Notes: generated by a model from the letters alone, not told the origin. Shown: positions 22,384 through 31,258, counted from the first letter of the stretch. The stretch is 33,145 nt of DNA from Candidatus Magasanikiibacteriota bacterium (GCA_014729395.1 WJJZ01000007.1:1-33145); one strand, 5' to 3'. Translations and numbers: made by a program.

Positions 22384-22785
22384 ATGAAAACACAAGGAAG
22401 TGCGAAGGAAGAGAGGATTCGTCATTGGATTGATAAGAAATCGAATAATATTTTTTGGGTTTCAAATGGAGAAAAAAATATTGGATTGGATGTATTATTT
22501 TGTTATATAGACATGGCTGGATTTTTGCAAATTTTTTTTGCAGTTGGTGAGAATGAAGAATTTTTTAGAAGACATGGCGTTTTAGAGATAAAAATTTGCA
22601 ACAATAGTGGTCAAATTTTTGAGACTATTCATTATCCATTCCCAATTGATATTCGACATGGTGTTGCCAAAGTCTATGCAGAAATATCCCCTGATCCTTT
22701 TTCCGGATTTGATAAATCCGGTTATGCTTTGATGGAGATTGCATTAGGGTCAGACGATATTGCATTGAATTTTGTTGCTTCGTGA
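22384..22785 (+). CDS. SD-led orphan protein, 133 residues, unknown
   Basis: A soluble protein with no membrane helix. It starts MKTQGSAKEERIRHWIDKK, then has a mainly beta region with many aromatic residues, ENEEFFRRHG at about 56-65, a Tyr/Pro-rich turn and a C-terminal ALMEIALGSDDIALNF. The fold could be a small beta sandwich, but I do not recognise it. Start fixed by the SD. It has its own promoter and terminator and is divergent from the TrpR-like gene. It shares the layout of the other SD-led orphans. Confidence 0.8.
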   Translation: MKTQGSAKEERIRHWIDKKSNNIFWVSNGEKNIGLDVLFCYIDMAGFLQIFFAVGENEEFFRRHGVLEIKICNNSGQIFETIHYPFPIDIRHGVAKVYAEISPDPFSGFDKSGYALMEIALGSDDIALNFVAS

Positions 22786-22793
22786 GTAGCAAT

Positions 22794-22826
22794 AAAAGGC
22801 CGCAGAATCATACAGCGGCTTTTTTA
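22794..22826 (+). terminator. Terminator of the 133-residue orphan
   Basis: AAAAGGCCGC, 10-nt loop, GCGGC and a T run. The convergent O-antigen ligase gene ends next to it. Confidence 0.88.
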
Positions 22827-22828
22827 AT

Positions 22829-24208
22829 TTACACACTGCTCCTCTTTTTTTCTAAGTTTATTAATAGGGAAGCTAATAAAAACCAAAAGAAAATTGACAG
22901 ATCATTTTTTATATAAGGAGAATCAACCAGGCCGGTGGTGAGAATTACAGCTAGGCTGGCCAGTAGGTAATAATTTATGTTTGACAGTTTGTTTCTGTTT
23001 TTTATTATCGATAAGTGACAAGCCAAAGGCCCTGAGTGAAACGAATGGGTGATAAGTGATATAAGAATCCATATAAAACCGAAGAGCCCGAGAATTCCTA
23101 GGTTTACCCACATAGTTAAGAAGATGTTGTGAGGATGGTGAAAAACTTCGACCCACTTATCAATTCTATATGGATATATTAGTGTTTTGTAAGAAGCCAG
23201 TCCGGCGCCTTTTAAGGGATGGTCTTGTAAAAATTCTACAGTTTCGGCCCACATGTTAATTCGAAGCTGTCCGGATCGGTCTTGCATAAGAAGCTCTTGT
23301 TTAACCGGGTTAGTCATTGGGGTGATGATTAAGATGAGTAGACCGGCTAACCCCAGTCCAATTGTCCATAGGCGGGTTTTTTTGTAAAAAAGCAGAAGCA
23401 GTCCGATTCCGGCAACCACTCCGACTAAACCACCGGTGGATTTGGCAAATATGATGGCGGGGATTGAGGTGAGAATAAATAGAATGGAGGTGATAACTGA
23501 TAAACGATAAGTGAAAAAACCTTTGTTGGGTTTATTTTTTATTTTTTTTAAATTTTTTATTGCCAAATATATTGCCAGCGGTATGATTGGAGCAAGGAAT
23601 AATCCAACCGCATTGGGGAAACCATACCAACCGGTGACTCTAAAACTGTCTCTGTTTTCCCAAAATTCCCATGGCACCATCCAACCGGTGAAGTGTTGGT
23701 AGATAGATAGCAGACTCGTTGCTAGGCCGGAGAGGACTAGGGCGAGGATAATTCGGTTTGACACCAACCCCCCCTGGCACTCCGTGCCCTTCCCCCCCTT
23801 ATAAGGGGGGGAATTAAAGGGGGGGTTGATGCTAAGAAGTACTAGAAAGATTAGAAAAGGTTCAATATAAAAAGCTTTCCATTCGCCGAGAGCGGCGCGG
23901 GTATTGATGGAAGTAAAGACTGATATGGTGGCGGCGAGGAGGAAGAGGAAGGAGGCAATAAAAAAGTTAGTGTATCTACGGATGATATGTGATAAGTGAT
24001 AAGTGATGGATTTGTTATATTTAATTAACCAAATGATGAGAATAATCCAAATCATTACTTCTAAGAGTGTGGTTGGTAGCGGTCCGATATTGAATCTGAT
24101 TAGATATGTCGGCAAAAGCAGGAATAGAAAAAACAGGCCGAGGTGGAAGCGGTAAGCAGCAATAAATGTAAAAAGTAAACTGAAAACAATAATTAGGCTG
24201 TATTCCAT
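22829..24208 (-). CDS. O-antigen ligase family membrane protein with in-frame repeat insertions
   Basis: 459 residues with ten to twelve membrane helices and the Wzy_C/O-antigen ligase domain: RINMWAETVEFLQDHPLKG, then GAGLASY, and FHHPHNIFLTMWVNLGILG in the large outer loop. It should join or polymerise polysaccharide units at the outer membrane face or cell surface. Four loops hold residues coming from DNA repeats: ITYHLSHIIRR near 68, PPFNSPPYKGGKGTECQG near 128 (from a 64-bp GC-rich inverted repeat), FTYRLSVITS near 233, and the loop around CHLSII near 405. All keep the frame. A flippase gene lies upstream on the same strand, so the two form a polysaccharide unit. Confidence 0.88.
   Translation of the reverse strand: MEYSLIIVFSLLFTFIAAYRFHLGLFFLFLLLPTYLIRFNIGPLPTTLLEVMIWIILIIWLIKYNKSITYHLSHIIRRYTNFFIASFLFLLAATISVFTSINTRAALGEWKAFYIEPFLIFLVLLSINPPFNSPPYKGGKGTECQGGLVSNRIILALVLSGLATSLLSIYQHFTGWMVPWEFWENRDSFRVTGWYGFPNAVGLFLAPIIPLAIYLAIKNLKKIKNKPNKGFFTYRLSVITSILFILTSIPAIIFAKSTGGLVGVVAGIGLLLLFYKKTRLWTIGLGLAGLLILIITPMTNPVKQELLMQDRSGQLRINMWAETVEFLQDHPLKGAGLASYKTLIYPYRIDKWVEVFHHPHNIFLTMWVNLGILGLFGFIWILISLITHSFHSGPLACHLSIIKNRNKLSNINYYLLASLAVILTTGLVDSPYIKNDLSIFFWFLLASLLINLEKKRSSV
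23765..23828. repeat. 64-bp GC-rich inverted repeat inside the ligase gene
   Basis: The outer arms CAACCCCCCC and GGGGGGGTTG are perfect. Inside lie GGCAC-TCC-GTGCC and CCCCCCCTTATAAGGGGGGG. It encodes the loop PPFNSPPYKGGKGTECQG between two membrane helices and keeps the frame. Confidence 0.85.
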
Positions 24209-24215
24209 GTATCAA

Positions 24216-24247
24216 TATAAGTGATAAGTGATAAGTGATAAGTGATT
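24216..24247. repeat. Tandem GTGATAA heptamers upstream of the ligase gene
   Basis: Four consecutive AAGTGAT/GTGATAA units directly before the ligase start. Shorter copies occur inside the gene at about 23001-23013, 23048-23062, 23493-23512 and 23988-24007. Confidence 0.8.
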
Positions 24248-24272
24248 GTCTCAAATTATCAGTTATTATTCT

Positions 24273-25703
24273 TCACTTATTTTTACTCTTCATAGAAATT
24301 ATTTCCATCAAAGTTTTTTTAGAAATACCTCCAATGACAAACATCACCGCCCCATAGACTACCATACCTATGACTGTCAACAAGATTACATTTAGATTGA
24401 TTAACTGGCAAATAGCAAAAGCCATACATAAACTGGATAGAATTATTTTTGCGAGAGTTTTGAGCTGTATTTTTTGTTTAATATATCGGCGGACTGTAAC
24501 ATAAAGAAATAAAGCCGCATAAAGCTCGGAAAATACAGTCATCCAAGCGGCACCGTACATGCCGTAAAGCGGTATAAAAATCAAATAGCCGATTAAAGTT
24601 ATAATGGCATTACTGGCATAAACCCAAATAGTTTGCTTTTGTTTGTTTATAGCTACGGCGGTGTGTCCGAAAATTGCTCCGACAAAAACCCCGAAAACAG
24701 CCAAAGATAAAATTTGTAAAGGCTTTGCCGAGGCCATGTATTTGTCTCCGGCAACCAAATTCATTATTTTGGGTGCAAGCACTATTGTACCCACAGTCAT
24801 CGGTACGGCCAAAAGCATCATGGCGTCAAATGCTTGTTGGAATCTGGTTTTAAATTCATCCGCTTGATTGCGCGACCAAGAGAAAGCCAGCAGGGGCATA
24901 ATAACACCCATTAGCATCATGGCGGTTTGAGCCAGAATATCAATTACTCTGTAGGGTGCTCCGTAAAAACCGACCTCGGTTTGATCACGAAATATACTTA
25001 GCAAGAGTATATCTCCTTTTAAATAGACTACGTTAAAAATAATTGAAATTGCAATCGGCCACATTTTTTTTACAATTTCTTGCCAGATTTTTTTATTAAA
25101 AGCAAAACTTGGGCGCGTGTATTTTATGGCGGCCAGCCACATTACAACCATGTATGAGACCCCTGATATGGTAATCACTCCCATCACCCAAAGAAATGAT
25201 CCGTTCAAATTGATTAAAATAAACAAGCCAACAACCAAAATAATCCTTCCAATAACTTCGCCAATTGCCTGAATGTACATTTTTAACCGCTGCTGATAAA
25301 AACCAATGAAAATTTGATTCATGGCATTGGCAAAAAAAGACAAAGAAGTAAAAGCAATGGCTATTTTTACCGGAGTGGGATAAGGAAAGAATAGAGCGAT
25401 AAGCGGGGCAATGGCAAAAAAGATCGTGGCGCTGACAAAGCGAAAGCCGAGTAAATTTTTTAATAATTTTTCTTTATCAAAACGAGGTTCACTCATCATT
25501 TGGGCGGTCACCGGTACCAGACCGAAGTCAATCAAGATGGCAATGAATTGCAAAAATGCAATCGTGGTGATATACCAACCGAACTTTGTTGGCTCCAAAT
25601 AACGGGTCAACATGCTAAGGGCAATTAAACCCAAAAAAGTGGAAATTACTTTTCCACCGATTTGGACAATTGTGTTGTGGGCTATTTTGCGAGTTGTGGA
25701 CAT
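24273..25703 (-). CDS. Polysaccharide flippase (Wzx/MATE-like, MOP superfamily)
   Basis: 476 residues with about fourteen membrane helices in the paired layout of polysaccharide export flippases. The start TTRKIAHNTIVQIGGKVIS and the following LTRYLEPTKFGWY are family-typical, as is the central FNVVYLKGDILLLSIF with a charged helix and YGAPYRVIDILAQ. It should move lipid-linked sugar units across the membrane. It lies just upstream of the O-antigen ligase on the same strand (about 65 bp, filled by a heptamer repeat). No glycosyltransferases are in the window, so the polymer is unknown. No SD; a long hairpin repeat lies upstream. Confidence 0.92.
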   Translation of the reverse strand: MSTTRKIAHNTIVQIGGKVISTFLGLIALSMLTRYLEPTKFGWYITTIAFLQFIAILIDFGLVPVTAQMMSEPRFDKEKLLKNLLGFRFVSATIFFAIAPLIALFFPYPTPVKIAIAFTSLSFFANAMNQIFIGFYQQRLKMYIQAIGEVIGRIILVVGLFILINLNGSFLWVMGVITISGVSYMVVMWLAAIKYTRPSFAFNKKIWQEIVKKMWPIAISIIFNVVYLKGDILLLSIFRDQTEVGFYGAPYRVIDILAQTAMMLMGVIMPLLAFSWSRNQADEFKTRFQQAFDAMMLLAVPMTVGTIVLAPKIMNLVAGDKYMASAKPLQILSLAVFGVFVGAIFGHTAVAINKQKQTIWVYASNAIITLIGYLIFIPLYGMYGAAWMTVFSELYAALFLYVTVRRYIKQKIQLKTLAKIILSSLCMAFAICQLINLNVILLTVIGMVVYGAVMFVIGGISKKTLMEIISMKSKNK

Positions 25704-25704
25704 A

Positions 25705-25814
25705 AATAATAATTCGGATATGCTGATAATGCGGATTTACGGATCGTCTGAATATAGACCAATGTAATATCCAATTATCCTAAATCTGTATCATCAGCAT
25801 ATCTGCATTATTAA
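25705..25814. repeat. Long imperfect inverted repeat (CGGAT-type, copy 3)
   Basis: Arms of about 37 bp (25708-25744 and 25777-25813). The perfect core GATATGCTGAT faces ATCAGCATATC. The left arm holds GCGGATTTACGGAT, the motif shared with copies at 5615-5703 and 18331-18401. Confidence 0.75.
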
Positions 25815-25852
25815 TTTATTCATAGTTTATCACTTTTATAATGCGATTTCAA

Positions 25853-25882
25853 TTGCTTTTGAACCTGTTTTTTTGGTATAAT
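25853..25882 (+). promoter_or_regulatory. Promoter of the SpoIID-domain gene
   Basis: An extended -10 box, TGGTATAAT (25874-25882), with a weak TTGCTT -35 at 18-nt spacing, about 26 bp before the ATG. Confidence 0.65.
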
Positions 25883-25907
25883 AATAACGCTTAAATAAAT
25901 ATTTACC

Positions 25908-27803
25908 ATGAAAAAATTCACTAATAAATTTTTATTAACCAGTGTTATTTTGGTAGTGCTGGGAGTATTTTCAAATATTGCTGATGCAGAGGCATATGCG
26001 GCACCGCCATCAATTGACCCGGGCTATGCCGCCCGCTATGTTTCGCAAACTATTCCCGACCCGATTGTGGTAGAGGCGGGTAGAACCAAAACAGTTGTTA
26101 TCAGTTTTAAAAATGTTGGTAAATATACTTGGGATGAAACCAGTACTCGCTATATATCAGCTTACACGCGTGAGCCAAAGTTTAGACACTCTGAATTTAT
26201 GGGAGCCAATTGGTTGGAGCCAAGACAAACGGCAAAAATAAAAGGAATAGTGAAACCGGGAGAAATCGGTGAGCTGGAAATTCAGGTCAAAGCACCCTTG
26301 GAAACAGGACGTTATGTGGAATTTTTTCATTTAGTGGCTGACGGCTATACTTGGGTAGAGGGCGGTGGATTTTATTTGGTTTTTAATGTGATAGAAGCGA
26401 CTGCTGCCACTGAAACCGAACAAATAAAAACTGAAAATTTAATTGCTGAAAAAGATAAAATTAACAACAAAGCAAAGTTAGCTCTATTGAGCACAAAAGA
26501 AGTCAGTGCCGCCGGCGGGCAACAAGTAAAAGTGGTAGCTGCTTTTAAAAACGATGGTGAAAAAATATGGGACGGCTATTCTTTTACAACTGGCAACAAT
26601 TCCGCTCTGGCCGCTGTTACGGAAAAGCTGACCTTTGCCGACAGTAGTTGGCGTGACGGACAATCTGTTTTGGCTGGCAATAAGCAAGTCGCGCCAGGTG
26701 AATATTTACGCGAAGTGTTTTACTTTAGAACCCCTGTAAAAAAGGGAAATTATACCGCTAGTTTTAAATTGAGAGTTGCCGGTGAGTTTGTTGACGGTGG
26801 TGAGATAGAAATTCCGGTTACTGTTACATCTGACGCACCGGATCATTATCAAGTACCCGAGTTTTCCAATACTACCGAAGTCGCCAAAGCCAAGGAACCA
26901 AGACTCTCAAAAGAACCTAGGATACGAGTTGGACTTTGGAAGCCGGAAGATCCGGTTTTGATGCGTTCGATTGAAGACGATTATTATGTATATGCCGGAA
27001 GCGAGTTAAAAGGTGTTTTGAAAAGTCCAAATCTGGGCACGCTAAGTTATGAAAACGGTAAATATAAATTTGTATCAAAAGACGTTAGTTTTTCCTCGGA
27101 TCAATATATTAGACTTTCACCTGTTCATGATGAGCATGCTGTCTTTGTACTTATTAATTTGACTCGCAAAATTGCCTGGAAAGGAGCGATTAATTTCAAT
27201 AAATATCGTGGGGCCATGGAATATAGATATACCCAAGACGGCAGCACTTTATATGTAATAAATGATTTATTATTTGAAGATTATGTGGCCGGGATTGCAG
27301 AGACTTCCAATTACGCCCATATTGAATATATCAAGGCTTTGCTCACTGCCGCTCGTACTTATGCTTATTATGTGAAAGAATATAGTGGCAAGCATGACGC
27401 CAGGAATTTTGATGTAGTGGGTCACACCGGGGATCAGCTTTATTTGGGAGTAATCAGTGAGGAGGACTTGCCGAATGTAAAGCGTGCGGCCGAAGCCACA
27501 GCCGGTTATATGGTAACGTATGATACTGATAATAATCCGGATACAGAATCAGATGTGGTAATTACACCATATTATGGCAATAGTGACGGACGAACCAGGA
27601 GTTGGACAGAGGTTTGGGGCGGTACCCCCAAGCCCTGGTTGGTTTCAGTAAAGGCTGAATATGACTACGGTCGGGCAATGTTTGGTCATGGAGTTGGCAT
27701 CAGCCAGCGCGATGCCGCCTATCGAGCCGAAGAGGAAGAGTTGGATTGGCAAGGACTACTAAAATATTATTATACCGGGGTTGAGGTGGAGAGGGTTTAT
27801 TGA
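25908..27803 (+). CDS. Secreted SpoIID/LytB-domain protein with two Ig-like domains
   Basis: 631 residues. A signal peptide (about 1-27, ending near IADAEA) is followed by two beta-sandwich regions (about 50-160 and 190-310). Each has the pattern of 'next to BRCA1'-type Ig domains: a fixed Trp in KYTWDE or KIWDGYSF, and NWLEPRQ or SSWRDG. The C-terminal half (about 435-631) is a SpoIID/LytB domain: DYVAGIAETSNYAHIEYIKA, with Glu465 at the place of the SpoIID catalytic Glu, then TAARTYAYY and GHGVGISQRDA. SpoIID cuts peptidoglycan glycan strands that lack stem peptides. In a non-sporulating cell it may remodel the wall or act on a partner's wall (inference). Single-gene unit with promoter and terminator; no SD. 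Confidence 0.9.
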   Translation: MKKFTNKFLLTSVILVVLGVFSNIADAEAYAAPPSIDPGYAARYVSQTIPDPIVVEAGRTKTVVISFKNVGKYTWDETSTRYISAYTREPKFRHSEFMGANWLEPRQTAKIKGIVKPGEIGELEIQVKAPLETGRYVEFFHLVADGYTWVEGGGFYLVFNVIEATAATETEQIKTENLIAEKDKINNKAKLALLSTKEVSAAGGQQVKVVAAFKNDGEKIWDGYSFTTGNNSALAAVTEKLTFADSSWRDGQSVLAGNKQVAPGEYLREVFYFRTPVKKGNYTASFKLRVAGEFVDGGEIEIPVTVTSDAPDHYQVPEFSNTTEVAKAKEPRLSKEPRIRVGLWKPEDPVLMRSIEDDYYVYAGSELKGVLKSPNLGTLSYENGKYKFVSKDVSFSSDQYIRLSPVHDEHAVFVLINLTRKIAWKGAINFNKYRGAMEYRYTQDGSTLYVINDLLFEDYVAGIAETSNYAHIEYIKALLTAARTYAYYVKEYSGKHDARNFDVVGHTGDQLYLGVISEEDLPNVKRAAEATAGYMVTYDTDNNPDTESDVVITPYYGNSDGRTRSWTEVWGGTPKPWLVSVKAEYDYGRAMFGHGVGISQRDAAYRAEEEELDWQGLLKYYYTGVEVERVY

Positions 27804-27823
27804 GGTATTGATAACATAAATTG

Positions 27824-27849
27824 AGCCGGCTGTTGCGAGCCGGTTTTTT
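27824..27849 (+). terminator. Terminator of the SpoIID-domain gene
   Basis: CCGGCT, loop GTTGCG, AGCCGG, then six T. Confidence 0.9.
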
Positions 27850-27852
27850 AAG

Positions 27853-27881
27853 TTGGTAAATAATGAAAAGCACGATATATT
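27853..27881 (+). promoter_or_regulatory. Promoter of the 1070-residue GNAT-domain gene
   Basis: TTGGTA, a 17-nt spacer, TATATT, directly after the previous terminator. Confidence 0.55.
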
Positions 27882-27916
27882 GGGACGAGTAGTAAATTTT
27901 GATAAAAGTTAGACTG

Positions 27917-30900
27917 ATGATAAAATATAATTATAAAAATATGGAAACTGGTAAAAAAACAACCAACCAGGATTCTTATAAACTTGTTCCGGTTGATTCT
28001 AAAAAGAATAAGGAAGTAATAACAGAAAAGGGTGTGGATAATAATGTTGAAAAAGAATCAAAAGATTTTGAAGAGAAAATTCGTAATTTTGCTTTTGATT
28101 TTTTTGATTCAAGTTTTTCACATGTTATAAAATCGAATGAGATGGGGAAAACGTTAGATGGAATTTACTTACTTGAAGACACAGAAAAAAAATTAGCCAT
28201 TTTATCAGGTGATGAAGAAAATTATGAAAATAGAATTATTGGGAAACAATTTCAAAAAGCAGTAGAAATTTTTTTGGAAGAAATGGTTAAATTTATTAAA
28301 GAAAAAAAGAAAGAAAACAATTTGAAAGATGTTGAAAGATTTACAGATTATATAGAAGAATCTTTATTTTATTCTTCACCTTCTTTGTTAAGCAATCTTG
28401 ATTTATCATCTCAATTTGATCTAGCGGCCGCTACCACTCGTGTACCGGAGCTACAGGGTTTTGTTGGTCCGGGTATGGTGGGAGATATGGTTTACGAACT
28501 ATCTTTTTACCCCGACAATTCAATAGTGGATGAATTTTATAATAAAATTATAACTAGTCCGGTGGCTAAGCAATTGGATTATTTGGATTTTATTAAAATC
28601 ATGGCTCAAAAAGCTTCTGCCCAAGGTTCATGGGCACGACCTGCCCTCAATAGAATGATAGAGTTAAGCAATAAATTATCTAAGGATACAAAATTACCTT
28701 TTGTTAAATATGCCAGTGATTCAACTTTAGAATTATTGAATGTAGAAAAACAGGAACCTTCTCATGATGTTGTGCAGATGAGAGGCGGTCGAAAGTATGG
28801 TAGGCAGACAAAATTAAACGAATACATTCTACAAAAACATGAGAAATTTAGTCATATTATAATGACAGATATTGACTTGGCAGACAGTGATAGACTGCTA
28901 CGTGTTAGCCAAGATTATGTGGGAGTGATGGATCAAGCCGGATCAATAAATTATTTTTCCAAGTTTGAGAAAAAGGAGGAAGAAATACAAAAATCGGATT
29001 ACGATATTTTGATGGTTAGGACAATCAAAGAGTTTGTTCAACATAGAGGAGATGTGATGAATCAGCAAGATTTAAATCGTCTAATTGGTTATATAAACCG
29101 TAATTTATTGGATATAAAACAACCAAAGCAAATAATAAAATTTTGGCAAGAGCAAGAAGTTCTGACTGATGAAGAATGGGTTATTTTTTTTGAGTCAGAT
29201 TCAAGAATTACGGATTTACACAGGGAGTTTGAAAAATTTAAAAAAGACATATATAAAGAGTCTGGATTTTTAGCAGAAAAGGCCAGTAGAGATTATGTTC
29301 AGAGTTTCATTCAAAAAATATCTTCTGAAAAAAATAATTACTTACAAAAAAGGCGAGAACAGGTTTTGAAAGCATTAAGAGAAGGCGATGAAGAAGAGGC
29401 TTTTTCTATAGCAAGCAATACTGCTTCAGCTGCTTTTGCCTTGTCTTCTGGTTTGGAGAAGGGGAGTACAAACAGGGTTGTTGAAGATTTGAGAATGATA
29501 TATGAAGACATTACAAAAAGACACGATAATATTTGGCATGAAGCAAATTTAAAGCTTTTAGAAGAACAAAAAAAAATAGAAGCGAAAAACAGCAAATTAT
29601 TTGAAAATTTTTCAAGTTTATTTGGAAAGATATTTGAAAACAAGGAGGAACTTAATAATAATTTATATACAACACTCAAAAAAATAGAAAAACAGACTGA
29701 GAATCATTTGAGAAAAGTTCACATGATATCCGGTGACAGACTAATGGAAGATCCGGCAATTTTACCATTTGGGGTGGAAGATGCAAAAGAGGAAGAATTA
29801 TTGCTGTTTCAACAATTACATAGGCCCGGTTTAAAATCATATATTGAAGACAAGCTGAATTTCAATTTTGAGGAACTGGATTTAAGAACCCAGTTACATT
29901 TTTTAAGTTTTGTTTCAGAAAAAGATGATGGCACGTTTGAGGATGTAGAAGATTTGATGCAAAACAAACATTTGGATCATCAAGCTTTTTTGAAGACTTT
30001 TTTTGCTTGTGCAGCCGATAGAAAAATCGGACAAGATATAATTAATTTTGCCAGAACAAATGGAATTGAAAAAGCAAATCCAATTTTTGAAAGGTATCAA
30101 GAATTAATAGAAGATATATCAGAGGTCGAAAAATTGATTGCAGATTTTTTCGTTAGTAAAAAAGGTAAACAAGTTGACACCAGAAAAGTGGTCCAAGAGA
30201 TTGTTTTAAGATCAAATAGAACGCTTATTCAGGGTATGAAATTGGGAGAAAAAGTAAATGTGGAGGAGTTGAATTATCAATTACAAAAAATAAGGAAAGA
30301 TGTATCCAACTTTGCTTCTATCTTCAAAACCGCTTTCAAAGGCAAAGAAAAAATAGATTTGGAGAGTATAAAAGGTTTGGATTTTTCTACCAGCAAAATA
30401 GAAGAGCTTACAGATGAGGACAAACAAGAAATGCAGGAAATTGCAAAGAAAAATTGGCTGCCGCGCGGGAAAGCCGGGGAAGGTGTGATAAAAGAATTTG
30501 GGGAAACACTTGAGAGTGGTAAAGATATAGATTTTTATGTTCTAAAACAAGACGAAAATTTGGTATCATTCATGCGCTTTGATAAACCTGATTCTGACGG
30601 ACATCGCTATGCCGGATCTTTTAATGTAGATCCAGAATATCGCGGTTCAGCTATTGGCGAAGCTATGCTGGTAAACGCTTTGGAAGAACAAGCAAAAAAT
30701 TATGTAATTGACGCGACGGTTCACCCCGGAATTCAAGTGGGGACCGATTATGTGGAAAAGCGTGGTTTTAATATTACCGGGGTTATCCCAAACTATGATG
30801 ATAGCGGTGAGACATTTTTTGCGATTGAGCTTGATAGATATGGAAACGAAAAATTAAATACCAAAGACAAACAAGATTATAGCCAAGAAAAATTTGTGAG

Positions 30901-31138
30901 TATTTATAATTCAATTTACAAAGATAAGAAACTGGAAGAGTTGATCGGTTCAAAAATAATTGTAAGACATTTTGATCCTAAAAAACAAGGCGACCTGGTA
31001 GAGAAAGAAGTGGGTGAGCTAACTGAAAATGGTTATATTGGTACCAGATATTTTACTGATCCGGAGGATGATACACAAAGATATTATGTGTTTGAGATTG
31101 ATAGGAGAAAAAAGAAAGAGATGAGAGATGCGGCTTGA
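27917..31138 (+). CDS. Giant helical protein with a C-terminal GNAT acetyltransferase domain
   Basis: About 1073 residues from the ATG at 27917; a TTG at 27899 would add six and the ATG at 27941 would remove eight. No SD settles it. No signal peptide or membrane helix is seen. Residues up to about 820 form a mostly helical, charged region of unknown function with coiled-coil-like stretches. Near 835-980 lies a GNAT domain: FYVLKQDENLVSFMRF, then NVDPEYRGSAIGEAMLV (acetyl-CoA motif A, with RGxxxG) and VEKRGFNITGV. An additional 60-70 residues follow. It is probably a cytoplasmic N-acetyltransferase fused to a large scaffold. Target unknown. A GC-rich patch encodes LPRGKAGEG near 855. Confidence 0.75.
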   Translation: MIKYNYKNMETGKKTTNQDSYKLVPVDSKKNKEVITEKGVDNNVEKESKDFEEKIRNFAFDFFDSSFSHVIKSNEMGKTLDGIYLLEDTEKKLAILSGDEENYENRIIGKQFQKAVEIFLEEMVKFIKEKKKENNLKDVERFTDYIEESLFYSSPSLLSNLDLSSQFDLAAATTRVPELQGFVGPGMVGDMVYELSFYPDNSIVDEFYNKIITSPVAKQLDYLDFIKIMAQKASAQGSWARPALNRMIELSNKLSKDTKLPFVKYASDSTLELLNVEKQEPSHDVVQMRGGRKYGRQTKLNEYILQKHEKFSHIIMTDIDLADSDRLLRVSQDYVGVMDQAGSINYFSKFEKKEEEIQKSDYDILMVRTIKEFVQHRGDVMNQQDLNRLIGYINRNLLDIKQPKQIIKFWQEQEVLTDEEWVIFFESDSRITDLHREFEKFKKDIYKESGFLAEKASRDYVQSFIQKISSEKNNYLQKRREQVLKALREGDEEEAFSIASNTASAAFALSSGLEKGSTNRVVEDLRMIYEDITKRHDNIWHEANLKLLEEQKKIEAKNSKLFENFSSLFGKIFENKEELNNNLYTTLKKIEKQTENHLRKVHMISGDRLMEDPAILPFGVEDAKEEELLLFQQLHRPGLKSYIEDKLNFNFEELDLRTQLHFLSFVSEKDDGTFEDVEDLMQNKHLDHQAFLKTFFACAADRKIGQDIINFARTNGIEKANPIFERYQELIEDISEVEKLIADFFVSKKGKQVDTRKVVQEIVLRSNRTLIQGMKLGEKVNVEELNYQLQKIRKDVSNFASIFKTAFKGKEKIDLESIKGLDFSTSKIEELTDEDKQEMQEIAKKNWLPRGKAGEGVIKEFGETLESGKDIDFYVLKQDENLVSFMRFDKPDSDGHRYAGSFNVDPEYRGSAIGEAMLVNALEEQAKNYVIDATVHPGIQVGTDYVEKRGFNITGVIPNYDDSGETFFAIELDRYGNEKLNTKDKQDYSQEKFVSIYNSIYKDKKLEELIGSKIIVRHFDPKKQGDLVEKEVGELTENGYIGTRYFTDPEDDTQRYYVFEIDRRKKKEMRDAA

Positions 31139-31224
31139 GGTTTTTGATAAAAATTTGAGCTTGAAAAATAATAGATGGATAGAAAATTTTATATTTTTTT
31201 TATATAAATTTTAGCTTTCAGATC

Positions 31225-31252
31225 TTGACAATTTTTATAATTACGATATACT
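31225..31252 (+). promoter_or_regulatory. Promoter of the candidate small RNA
   Basis: TTGACA, a 16-nt spacer, TATACT. A strong consensus with no reading frame behind it. Confidence 0.85.
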
Positions 31253-31258
31253 TTTTAA

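Noticed and set aside
24216-24247. CRISPR or iteron-type origin from the GTGATAA heptamers
   Set aside because: The units are directly adjacent, too short for CRISPR, recur inside a coding gene, and no replication gene is near.
30460-30490. GC-rich patch coding LPRGKAGEG as an inserted repeat in the GNAT-domain gene
   Set aside because: It stands out by composition, but no second copy or palindrome is seen in the window, so an insertion cannot be supported.
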